Source: Streptomyces malachitofuscus (lineage in GTDB: Bacteria > Actinomycetota > Actinomycetes > Streptomycetales > Streptomycetaceae). Taken from it: a stretch of DNA of 45,930 nt. The notes beneath the pieces are model-generated. The model was not told the DNA's origin. It saw nothing but the letters and a program-made list of their open reading frames with translations, and searched no databases. Every line of letters begins with the position of its first letter. The stretch's first letter is position 1. Positions 1 through 8,800 of the stretch are shown one piece after another. The stretch covers positions 1 to 45,930 of the forward strand of contig NZ_BMUF01000024.1 of NCBI RefSeq assembly GCF_014650055.1, in the 5' to 3' direction. The position numbers and the translations under genes are program-made.

Positions 1-1
1 C

Positions 2-160
2 CGCGACACCTGCGACCGCGTGCTGTGGCTGGAACGCGGCGAGCTGCGCATGGACGGGCCGACCGACGAGGTGCTCAAGGAGTACGAGGCGTTCACCGGG
101 GACAAGGCCGCCAAGCCGAAACCGAAGCCGAAGCCCCAGGCGGCCGCCGCCGCGTCGTGA
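2..160 (+). CDS. ABC transporter ATP-binding protein, C-terminal end (partial)
   Basis: Only the last 52 codons lie in the window, read in frame from base 2 to a TGA at 158-160. The visible part (RDTCDRVLWLERGELRMDG, then PTDEVLKEYEAF) matches the end of a TagH/RfbE-like polysaccharide-export ATPase: the segment after the H-loop where the signature reads 'vlwLe.G.l...G.t.eVl..Y'. After this comes a tail of alternating Lys-Pro and then Ala, probably disordered. Together with the wall-polymer transferases downstream on the same strand it suggests an exporter of a teichoic-acid-like glycopolymer. The N-terminus, Walker motifs and permease partner are outside the window, so the substrate is inferred from neighbours only. 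Confidence 0.75.
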   Translation, partial: RDTCDRVLWLERGELRMDGPTDEVLKEYEAFTGDKAAKPKPKPKPQAAAAAS

Positions 161-286
161 GGCCGTAGGGCCGCCGTAGGGCCGGAGGGCTTACGTCCGC
201 GCGTCCCCGCACCTACTTCGTCACATTGGTGTCAATATGACCGAAGAGGACTGTCCGGAGCGACGCGTAGCCGAAGGAGCCCCTCG

Positions 287-2485
287 ATGCCCGAGCTCAG
301 CGTCATCGTCCACGGGCCGAACACCCAGGATCACCTGACCGGCCTCCTCGACTCGCTCGCCGCCCGCCCCCTCCCGGACGTCGAGGTCGTCGTCGCCGCC
401 GTCGGCGACTGGGCCCGGGAGACGGCGGAGCGGCACGCCGTCCACGTCCAGGTGCTGCCCCTGCCCGACGGCACGTCCGACGCGGCGGCCCGGGCGGCGG
501 GTGCCGCGCGGGCCACCGGCCGGTGGCTGCACTTCGTCCGCGCCAAGGACGGCCTGCCGCCCGGAAGTTCGCGCACGGTCGCCGAGCGGGCCGCCGAACT
601 CCCCGGCACCGTCGACGTCCTGCTCGTCGACCACCTCCGCAGCACCTGGCGCAGCTCCGGGCTGCCCTCCGCCGACGGCCCTCTCCTGACCCGCGCGGGC
701 CGCACCGAACTCGCCCTCGACGACAGTGCCTACCTGCTGCGGCTGACGCCGCTGCTCGGCACCCGCGTCCTGCGCGCGGACTTCTGGCGGACCCACGAGG
801 AGCGTCTCACCACCGACAACGAGCCGGAGGCGGCCCTCGCCGCCCTGCTGCTCGCCGACCGCGTCGCCTGCCTGCCGCACATCGCCCACGAGGACCGCAG
901 GCTGCGCCCCGCGAGCCTGCCCCCGGCCACCCCCGAGCAGCACTTCGCCACCGTCGACCGCTACGAGCGCCTCCTCGACCTCGCCCGGGAACGCCCCGCC
1001 GTCTACACCGTGCTCTACGAGATCATGGTCCGGGACTGCCTGCGCACCTTCGCCCGCGGCGACCTGCCCGACGACGTGGCCGAGGAGTTCTTCCACCGGG
1101 CCTCGATCGCCGCCCTGCGCCGCCGCCCCGACGGCCACCGCCGCCCCGCCGGCCTGGAGGGCATCCGCCGCTCACTGCTCGAAGAGGACGCCTACACCAA
1201 GTACCGCGCCTTCCAGACCGCCAATCGCGCCCGCCGCGCCGTGCGGTCCGCGGTGCGCGCGGGGAAGCGCGAGGTCGGCGCCCGGGTCCGCGACGCCCAG
1301 TACCGCAGGGCGCTGCGCCGTCCCGTCGACCCCCGCCTCGCGGTGTTCTCCGCCTACTGGAACCGGGGGGTCGCCTGCAACCCGGCCGCGATCGCCGCGC
1401 AGCTCGCCGAACTCGCCCCGGACGTCCACCCCGTGTGGGTGGTGACCGAGCGGAACGCGGCCCTGCTCCCGCCCGGCACCGACCACGTGATCCCCGGCAC
1501 CCGCCGCTACTGGGAGGTGCTGGCCACCGCGAAGTACCTCGTCAACAACGTGAACTTCCCGAACGCGGTGGTCAAACGCCCCGACGCCGTGCACCTCCAG
1601 ACCCACCACGGCACCCCGCTCAAGCGCATGGGCCTCGACCAGATGCCGTTCCCCGCCGCCGCGCAGGGGCTGGACTTCGACGCGCTGCTGGAGCGCGTCG
1701 ACAAGTGGGACTACAGCGTCTCCAGCAACAGCCACACAACCCGCATGTGGGAGAGGGCGTACCCGGCCCGGTTCGTCTCGCTCGACCACGGCTATCCACG
1801 CAACGACGTCTTCTACACGGCCGGGGCGGGCGACATCCGCGCGGTCCGCGATCGCCTCGGCATCGCACCCGGCCGCCGGGCCGTCCTGTACGCGCCCACG
1901 CACCGCGACTACGAGGCCGGCTGGACCCCGCGCCTGGACCTCGCCGTCCTCGCCGACCGCCTCGGCGAGGACACCGTCCTGCTGGTGCGCGCCCACTACT
2001 TCTACGACGCCGGCGCCTCCCCACTCACCGGGCTGCGCCGCTCCGGCCGCATCGTGGACGTCTCCGCCTACGATCCGGTCGAGGAGCTGTGCCTGGCCGC
2101 CGACGCCCTCGTCACGGACTACTCGTCGATCATGTTCGACTACGCCAATCTGGACCGCCCGATCGTCATCCACGCCGACGACTGGGAGACGTACCGCACC
2201 ACGCGCGGCGTCTATTTCGACCTCATGGCCGAGGCGCCCGGGCCCGTCGCCCGCACCCAGGAGGAACTGACCGAGATCCTCACCACCGACGCCTGGCACG
2301 ACGAGAGCGCGGCGAAGGCACGGGCGGCCTTCCGCCGCCGGTTCTGCGAGTACGACGACGGCCGCGCCGCCGAACGCGTCGTACGCCGGGTCTTCCTCGG
2401 CCAGGACGAGGCGTCCCTGCCACCGGTGCTGCCGATCGGGGAACGCACCCCGGCGCCCACCCCCGAGGAGGCGACCGCGTCATGA
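287..2485 (+). CDS. CDP-glycerol glycerophosphotransferase-type wall polymer transferase with degenerate GT2 N-domain
   Basis: A 732-aa protein. The C-terminal half (about residues 345-700) carries the TagB/TagF family hallmarks: HLQTHHGTPLKRMG, YAPTHRDYEAGW and LVTDYSSIMFDYANLDRP. These enzymes transfer polyol phosphate from a CDP-activated donor to a membrane-linked acceptor in teichoic acid synthesis. The first ~200 residues look like a GT2 (GT-A) fold (PELSVIVHG, then RATGRWLHFVRAKDGLPPG), but the usual DSDD metal motif reads RAKDG, so this domain is probably a non-catalytic relic or binding module. ATG at 287 follows an AAGGAG-type ribosome site. The stop overlaps the next start by 4 bp (ATGA), implying coupled translation. 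Donor (CDP-glycerol, CDP-ribitol or other) cannot be told from sequence. Confidence 0.85.
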   Translation: MPELSVIVHGPNTQDHLTGLLDSLAARPLPDVEVVVAAVGDWARETAERHAVHVQVLPLPDGTSDAAARAAGAARATGRWLHFVRAKDGLPPGSSRTVAERAAELPGTVDVLLVDHLRSTWRSSGLPSADGPLLTRAGRTELALDDSAYLLRLTPLLGTRVLRADFWRTHEERLTTDNEPEAALAALLLADRVACLPHIAHEDRRLRPASLPPATPEQHFATVDRYERLLDLARERPAVYTVLYEIMVRDCLRTFARGDLPDDVAEEFFHRASIAALRRRPDGHRRPAGLEGIRRSLLEEDAYTKYRAFQTANRARRAVRSAVRAGKREVGARVRDAQYRRALRRPVDPRLAVFSAYWNRGVACNPAAIAAQLAELAPDVHPVWVVTERNAALLPPGTDHVIPGTRRYWEVLATAKYLVNNVNFPNAVVKRPDAVHLQTHHGTPLKRMGLDQMPFPAAAQGLDFDALLERVDKWDYSVSSNSHTTRMWERAYPARFVSLDHGYPRNDVFYTAGAGDIRAVRDRLGIAPGRRAVLYAPTHRDYEAGWTPRLDLAVLADRLGEDTVLLVRAHYFYDAGASPLTGLRRSGRIVDVSAYDPVEELCLAADALVTDYSSIMFDYANLDRPIVIHADDWETYRTTRGVYFDLMAEAPGPVARTQEELTEILTTDAWHDESAAKARAAFRRRFCEYDDGRAAERVVRRVFLGQDEASLPPVLPIGERTPAPTPEEATAS

Positions 2486-4152
2486 GCACCCCTCGGATCC
2501 CCGACGTCACCGTCACGGTGATCGTGCACAACGACGCCGAACGGCTGCCCCGCGCGGTGGAGTCCGTACGCCGCCAGACCCACCGCAACCTCGAGATCGT
2601 CGTCAGCGACGACCACTCCACGGACGACACACCGCGGGTGGCCCGGGCGCTGGCGGCCGCGGACCCGCGCATCCGGTACCTGCGGCTGCCGGAGAACAGC
2701 GGCGGATGCAGCGCGCCGCGCAACCGCGCCCTGGAAACCGCGCGGGCGCCCTACCTGATGTTCCTGGACAGCGACGACGAACTCCCGCCGGACGCGGTCG
2801 CCTCCCTGCTCGCCGCCCACCGCGAACGCGACATCGACTTCGCGATGGGCGCGGTACGGCGGATCCGCGTGGACACCGGCCGCCGCTCCACCTGGATGCC
2901 GCACCTCGTGGAGGAGCGCCGCACCCTGGACGGCATCGAGGACGACCCGCGCCTGTTCTTCGAACACCTGTCGACCAGCAAGATGTACGCCCGCGCCTTC
3001 CTCGACCGGTACGACCTGCGCTTCCCCGAGGGCATCCACTACGAGGACCAGCTGTTCTCGGCGCAGGCCTACTGCCTGGCGAAACGGTTCACGATCATCC
3101 CCGAGCCGGTGTACCACTGGTACGTCGCCCCGTACGCGGGCTCCGACGCGGCGTCCATCTCCAACCAGCGGCATCTGCTCACCAACGTCCGCGACCGGAT
3201 CCATGTGCAGCGGCTGATCGACGCGTTCCTGGTGGAGAGCGGGCACGGGGCGCTGCGCGAGGACAAGGACCACAAGTTCCTGAAGCACGACTTCCGGATG
3301 TACGCGAGCGACCTGCCCTACCGGGACGAGGAGTGGCTCGCCGCCTTCGCGGACCTGGTGAACCCGTATCTGGAGACGCTGTCCCCCGGCGCGTACGCCC
3401 GGCTTCCCCGCTCCGAACGGGTGGTGCTCCAACTGGTCCGCGACCGCCGCTTCACCGACACCCGGCTCGCCGCCCGGGGCCTGGCCCACTCCGTCGGCCC
3501 CAGGCAGCTGACCACCGGCGCGGACGGCCGCACCTACTGGGGCGACCGCGTCCCCGAGTCCGCCGGGGCCCGCCGCGAACTGGACCTCACGGAACTGGAG
3601 CCGGCCGCCCGCCCGTTCTTCGGCGCCCAGTTCCGCCATGAGATCACGGAGATCACCCCGGGCCCGGACGTCTCCGTCGACCTGGCCGTACGCACCTACG
3701 ACCCCTCCCTGCGCCTCCCGGTCGGCCCCCAGCGGGCGAGCCTCGTCATCTCCCCCGGCCGGCACCGGCTCACCGTGCCCTTCCGGCTCTCACCGGTACG
3801 CCCCGGCGTCTTCGAGGGCCGGGTCCGGCTCGACCCGGCGACGGCGCGCCTCCCTCTGAGCGGCTTCGCGGGGGTGCGTCACCCGGTGGTGCGGCTCACC
3901 TGCGGCGGCCAGAGCAACCGGGGTGTGCTGCTGGCCCCCCTCGACTTCCCGTCCCTGACCGGCCGCGTCCCCTACCACTCCGGCGCCGCCCCGCACCGGG
4001 TGACGGTCGAGCCGGAGGGCCACGGCCCGGGCCGGCTCCAGGTCCGCTGGACCCCCGTCGGCCTCACCGCGACCCTCCGCCCCCTCGCCGCCCGCCTGGC
4101 CCACCCCAAGGCCCGCCAGGCCGCCCGCCTCCTCTCCAGCGCCCTGCGCTGA
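2482..4152 (+). CDS. GT2 family glycosyltransferase (wall polymer associated)
   Basis: A 556-aa protein. The start ATG at 2482 overlaps the previous stop (ATGA); the open frame extends far upstream but that part is only a shadow of the preceding gene. The N-terminal GT-A domain is intact: VTVTVIVHNDAERLPRAVES, SDDHSTDDT, the metal-binding LMFLDSDDELPPDA, and the acceptor-side HYEDQLFSAQAY. About 230 C-terminal residues form a separate, mostly beta-rich region also seen in SCO2981-type wall glycosyltransferases, of unknown role. It probably glycosylates or extends the polymer made by the adjacent glycerophosphotransferase. Sugar and linkage are not predictable. A 44-bp gap separates it from the convergent membrane gene. 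Confidence 0.85.
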   Translation: MSTPRIPDVTVTVIVHNDAERLPRAVESVRRQTHRNLEIVVSDDHSTDDTPRVARALAAADPRIRYLRLPENSGGCSAPRNRALETARAPYLMFLDSDDELPPDAVASLLAAHRERDIDFAMGAVRRIRVDTGRRSTWMPHLVEERRTLDGIEDDPRLFFEHLSTSKMYARAFLDRYDLRFPEGIHYEDQLFSAQAYCLAKRFTIIPEPVYHWYVAPYAGSDAASISNQRHLLTNVRDRIHVQRLIDAFLVESGHGALREDKDHKFLKHDFRMYASDLPYRDEEWLAAFADLVNPYLETLSPGAYARLPRSERVVLQLVRDRRFTDTRLAARGLAHSVGPRQLTTGADGRTYWGDRVPESAGARRELDLTELEPAARPFFGAQFRHEITEITPGPDVSVDLAVRTYDPSLRLPVGPQRASLVISPGRHRLTVPFRLSPVRPGVFEGRVRLDPATARLPLSGFAGVRHPVVRLTCGGQSNRGVLLAPLDFPSLTGRVPYHSGAAPHRVTVEPEGHGPGRLQVRWTPVGLTATLRPLAARLAHPKARQAARLLSSALR

Positions 4153-4196
4153 CCCACTTCCCAGCCCGTCCGGCGCTCGAGGACCACGCCCCCCGC

Positions 4197-5720
4197 TCAC
4201 GGCACCGCATACAGCACGTCCCCCTCCGGCCCCCGGGCCACCACCCGCAACGCCGTGCCGTCGAGCACCCCCCGCCGGTCCACCACCCACCGCACCCCGA
4301 ACTCCCGCTCCACCTCCCGCCGTACGGACTCCGGCGTCCGCTCCGCGAAGTACACCTCCGTGAGCGCGTCCCGTCGCCCCTCGTCCGCCAGGAAGAAGTC
4401 GGGATAACCAGGGGCGACCGTGTACGCCCCGTACGCCGGGACCTGCCGCGCCGCCCGCCCCTCGGCCATGACCACGTCCCCGTACCGCACCCACGGCGTG
4501 ATCCAGTGAAATCCCGTCCACGGCGCCCGGTACCGGTCCTCCACCACCTCCGGCAGGCCCCCGCGCGGAACCACGTACCCGAGCGTCCCCGCCTGCGCCC
4601 ACCCACCGGCCAGCAGCGCCCCGCCGAGCAGCACCGCCCACCCGCTCCGCACCGAACGCCGCCCGGCCCCCACCGGCGCCAGCGCCGCCGCCAACTGCGC
4701 CGGCACCACCGCCGCGGACAGCGCGCGTCCCCACGAGTAGTGGCCGGTCAGCCAGCCCGCCGAGACGACCAGCGCTCCCAGCACGAAGAAGACCACCAGC
4801 GGATCCCTGCGGTCGCGCAGCCACCGCGGGACCAGCGCGGCCACCCCGACCAGCACCAGCCCGTACCGCGCGACCGGCTCCGCGTACAGCACGCGGTGCA
4901 CCGGCTCCAGCCCGCCCCCCGCGCCGAGCAGCGCGAAGAAGTCGTAGTAGGGCCACACCCACAGCACCACCAGTCCGGCCGCCGCCGCGGCCCCCAGGCG
5001 GGGCCACACCTCCCGGCCGGCCCGCGCCGCGACCACCGTGGCGACCGCGCCCACCGAGGCCACGACCCCCGAGAACTGGTGGCAGAGCAGGATCACCCCC
5101 CACAGCACCCCGAGGCCGAGCCACACTCCCCACCCGCCGGCCGCGGTCCCGCGCAGCGCGCCGGTCAGCCACGCCCAGAAGTGGAAGGCCAGTCCGAGGG
5201 TGAACGTGCTGGGATACGCCACCGTCAGCGCCAGCGAGTTGAGCCCCAGGAAGCCGCTCCACAGGAACGGGGTCGTACCCCACAGGAGCAGCAGGCTCAG
5301 CAGGGCGAGCGCCGGCGCGGCCGGGTGCGCGCTCAGCGTCCGTATGTACCGCCATACGCCCGTCACCAGCAGCACCAGCCCGGCCGCGGCGGCCAGCCGC
5401 AGCACCGTGAACACGTCCAGCGCCGTCACCCGGGCGATCCCGCCGAGCACCAGCATCCACGGCGAGTAGTACGGGCTCGGTGTGTCCGCGTCGACCAGCG
5501 GATTGCCGGGGTCGAGCAGGCTGTGCCGCAGCCGCTGCACGGTCGCCGCGTGCATGCCCAGGTCACCGGCCCAGGGAAGCCGTACGACCAGCAGGACCAG
5601 CAGCACCAGCACGAGTCCGGCGGCAGCCCGGACCATGCTCCGGGCTGCCGCCGGACGGGCCTGGGCACGGCGCGTACCGGCCCTGCCCGGGCCGACGGAC
5701 GATATGAATCGGACATTCAC
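4197..5720 (-). CDS. polytopic membrane protein of unknown function
   Basis: A 507-aa protein with roughly 11-12 hydrophobic segments, beginning with a Leu/Val-rich helix at about residues 30-50 and separated by short Arg-rich loops. The non-membrane C-terminus (about residues 400-507) contains WVRYGDVVMAEGRAARQVPAY and ends in a small soluble domain. The layout (many helices, loop with DADTPSPYYSPWM after helix 1, soluble tail) resembles membrane glycosyltransferase-like proteins of the GT-C type, but no catalytic motif can be named, so no function is assigned. The start used is GTG at 5720, with no clear ribosome site, so it may be leaderless; ATG at 5636 (479 aa, with GGAG just upstream) is a fair alternative. 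Confidence 0.7.
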   Translation of the reverse strand: MNVRFISSVGPGRAGTRRAQARPAAARSMVRAAAGLVLVLLVLLVVRLPWAGDLGMHAATVQRLRHSLLDPGNPLVDADTPSPYYSPWMLVLGGIARVTALDVFTVLRLAAAAGLVLLVTGVWRYIRTLSAHPAAPALALLSLLLLWGTTPFLWSGFLGLNSLALTVAYPSTFTLGLAFHFWAWLTGALRGTAAGGWGVWLGLGVLWGVILLCHQFSGVVASVGAVATVVAARAGREVWPRLGAAAAAGLVVLWVWPYYDFFALLGAGGGLEPVHRVLYAEPVARYGLVLVGVAALVPRWLRDRRDPLVVFFVLGALVVSAGWLTGHYSWGRALSAAVVPAQLAAALAPVGAGRRSVRSGWAVLLGGALLAGGWAQAGTLGYVVPRGGLPEVVEDRYRAPWTGFHWITPWVRYGDVVMAEGRAARQVPAYGAYTVAPGYPDFFLADEGRRDALTEVYFAERTPESVRREVEREFGVRWVVDRRGVLDGTALRVVARGPEGDVLYAVP

Positions 5721-5797
5721 ATATCAGGCATAACCTACAAAATGCCTCGGCCCCACAGATTCACCGTCCATCTCGCCTAAGGCACCGAACACGGCCC

Positions 5798-5834
5798 GAG
5801 GGGCGCCCCGGACCCAAGGTCCGGAGCGCCCCTC
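5798..5834 (-). terminator. intrinsic terminator-like hairpin downstream of gdh
   Basis: GAGGGGCGCCCCGGACC at 5798-5814 pairs with GGTCCGGAGCGCCCCTC at 5818-5834 around a 3-nt CAA loop, with a single mismatch. It lies 36 bp beyond the gdh stop and upstream of the membrane gene, so it would end gdh transcription. Confidence 0.75.
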
Positions 5835-5869
5835 GACCACACGCCTCGCGCGGGACCGCGCCGCGCCTG

Positions 5870-8800
5870 CTACGAGTGCGACCGCAGCAGCGTCCGCATC
5901 GTCCGCATCGCCACCGACAGGTTGGCGAGGTCGAACGCGTCGGAGCTGTGGATCTCCTCCAGGGTGGTGCGGGCCCGGCCCAGCAGCGCCGCGTTCTGCC
6001 GCTCCCACACCTCGAAGCGCTGCTGCGGCGTCGACGAGCCGTTGCCCACCGCCAGCACGTCCGAGGCCACCGCCGCGTGCGCCGCGTACAGGTCCTCGCG
6101 GATCGCCGCGCGGGCCATGGACTGCCAGCGGTCGGCGCGCGGCAGCTCGATGATGCGGTCCATCAGCTGGGTGATGCGCAGCCGGTCACCGAGGTCGTAG
6201 TACACCTCGGCGACGTCCAGCGGCTCCTTGCCCATCCGGTCGGCCACCGACACGATGTCGAGCGTCGGGAAGGCGGACGAGAATCCGGCGACCCGGGTGG
6301 CGAGCTCGTCGGGGACTCCGGCGCCGCTCAGCTCGTCGTAGATCTTCTGGTACCAGTCCAGGTCCGCGCCGCGCAGCAGCTTCGGCAGCTGGGCCCAGAC
6401 CTGCTCCACGCGCTCGGCGAAGAACTCCACCGTCTCGGCGAGCTCCAGCGGCTGCGGCCGGTTGTTGAGCAGCCAGCGCGTGCCGCGCTCCACCAGCCGG
6501 CGCGAGTGCAGCCGGATCCGGGTCTGGACCTCCGCGTCGACCCTGTTGTCGAGCGCCTCGACCGCGTCCCACACCACCGAGGAGCGGAAGATCGCGCGGG
6601 CCGCCGTCTGCGCCCGGACGATCTCCTCCAGCGACGCGCCGGTCTCCTCGCGCATCCGGTGCAGATACGTCGTACCGCCCGTGTTGACCGTGTCGTTGAC
6701 CAGCACCGTCGTGGTGATCTCACGGCGCAGCGGGTGGCTGTCGATCCGGTCGAGGAACTGCTCGCGCAGCGCCGTCGGGAAGTAGGCGTGCAGCAGCACC
6801 TTCAGATACGGGTCGTCGGGCAGCGAGGTGTGCAGCAGCTCCTCGGCGACCGTGATCTTCGTGTAGGCGAGCAGGACGGCCGTCTCCGGTCCGGTCAGGC
6901 CCTGCCCGGAGGCGAGCCGCTCGCGGATCTGGCGGTCGGTGGGCAGGAACTCCAGGGCCCGGTCGAGGTGGCCCTCGCGCACCAGGTGCTTCAGGAAGCG
7001 CTGCTGGGCGTGGAGCATGTCCTTGGACTGGGCCAGCGCGTTGGCGATGGCGGTGTTCTGCGCGTAGTTGGCGCGCAGCACCATCCGGCCGACGTCGTCG
7101 GTCATCTCGGCGAGCAGCTTGTTGCGCTGCTTGACGGTCATGTCGCCGTCCTTGACCAGACCGTTCAGCAGGATCTTGATGTTCACCTCGTGGTCGGAGG
7201 TGTCGACGCCCGCGCTGTTGTCGATGGCGTCGGTGTTGAGCCGGCCGCCGTGCAGCGCGAACTCGATCCGGCCGAGCTGGGTCATGCCCAGGTTGCCGCC
7301 CTCGCCGACGACGGCGACCCGCAGGTCCCGGCCGTCCACGCGGATGGCGTCGTTGCCCTTGTCGCCGACGTCGGCGTTGGACTCCGTGGACGCCTTGACG
7401 TACGTGCCGATGCCGCCGTTCCACAGCAGGTCCACCGGCGACGTGAGGATCGTCTTCATCAGATCCGCCGGGGTCATCTTGGTGACGCCGGACTCGATGC
7501 CGAGGGCCTCGCGGATCTGGGCGTTGACCGGGATGGACTTGGCGCTGCGCGGGAAGATCCCGCCGCCGGCCGAGAGCAGCTCGGTGTTGTAGTCGGCCCA
7601 GGAGCTGCGCGGCAGCTCGAACAGCCGGCGGCGCTCGGCGTAGGAGACGGCCGCGTCGGGGCTCGGGTCGATGAAGATGTGCCGGTGGTCGAAGGCGGCG
7701 ACCAGACGGATGTGCTCGCTGAGCAGCATGCCGTTGCCGAACACGTCACCGGACATGTCGCCGATGCCGACGACCGTGAAGTCCTGGGACTGGGTGTCCA
7801 CGCCCAGCTCCCGGAAGTGCCGCTTGACGGACTCCCAGGCGCCGCGGGCGGTGATGCCCATGCCCTTGTGGTCGTAGCCCGCGCTGCCGCCGGAGGCGAA
7901 GGCGTCACCGAGCCAGAAGTTGTAGGACTCGGCGACCTCGTTGGCGATGTCCGAGAACTTGGCGGTGCCCTTGTCGGCGGCGACGACGAGGTAGGTGTCG
8001 TCCTCGTCGTGCCGGACGACGTCCGCCGGGGGCACGACCTCGCCGGCCACCATGTTGTCGGTGATGTCGAGCAGCGCCGAGATGAACGTCCGGTAGCTGG
8101 CGATGCCCTCCGCCATCCAGGCGTCCCGGTCGACGTTCGGGTCGGGCAGTTGCTTGGCGACGAAGCCGCCCTTGGCGCCGACCGGCACGATCACCGTGTT
8201 CTTCACCATCTGCGCCTTGACCAGGCCGAGGATCTCCGTACGGAAGTCCTCACGGCGGTCCGACCAGCGCAGGCCGCCGCGCGCGACCTTGCCGAAGCGC
8301 AGGTGCACGCCCTCGACGCGCGGCGAGTACACCCAGATCTCGAACGCCGGACGCGGCGCCGGGAGGTCCGGGATGGCCTGCGGGTCGAACTTCATGGAGA
8401 CGTAGTCGTGCGGCACTCCGCCGCTCGCCTCCTGGAAGAAGTTGGTGCGCAGCGTCGCCTTGATGACGGTGAGGAAGGAACGCAGGATGCGGTCCTCGTC
8501 CAGCGAGGCCACCTGGTCGAGGGCGGCGTCCACCTCCTCCAGCAGGGCGTCCACCAGTTCGTACCCGGCGCGCTGCCGGTCCGGCGACATCCGCGCTTCG
8601 AACAGGGAGACGAGCAGCCGGGTGGTGTGGACGTTGTGGCGGAGGGTGTCCTCCATGTAGTCCTGGCTGAAGGTGGAACCCGCCTGGCGCAGGTACTTCG
8701 CGTACGCCCGCAGCACCACGGCCTGCCGCCAGGTCAGCCCGGCGCTGAGCACGAGGGCGTTGAAGCCGTCGTTCTCCGCCTGGCCGGTCCAGGTCGCCGC

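Noticed and set aside
523..2481. N-terminal extension of the GT2 gene through the glycerophosphotransferase gene
   Set aside because: Arg/Pro-rich shadow; the true start at 2482 opens the conserved GT-A domain and overlaps the previous stop.
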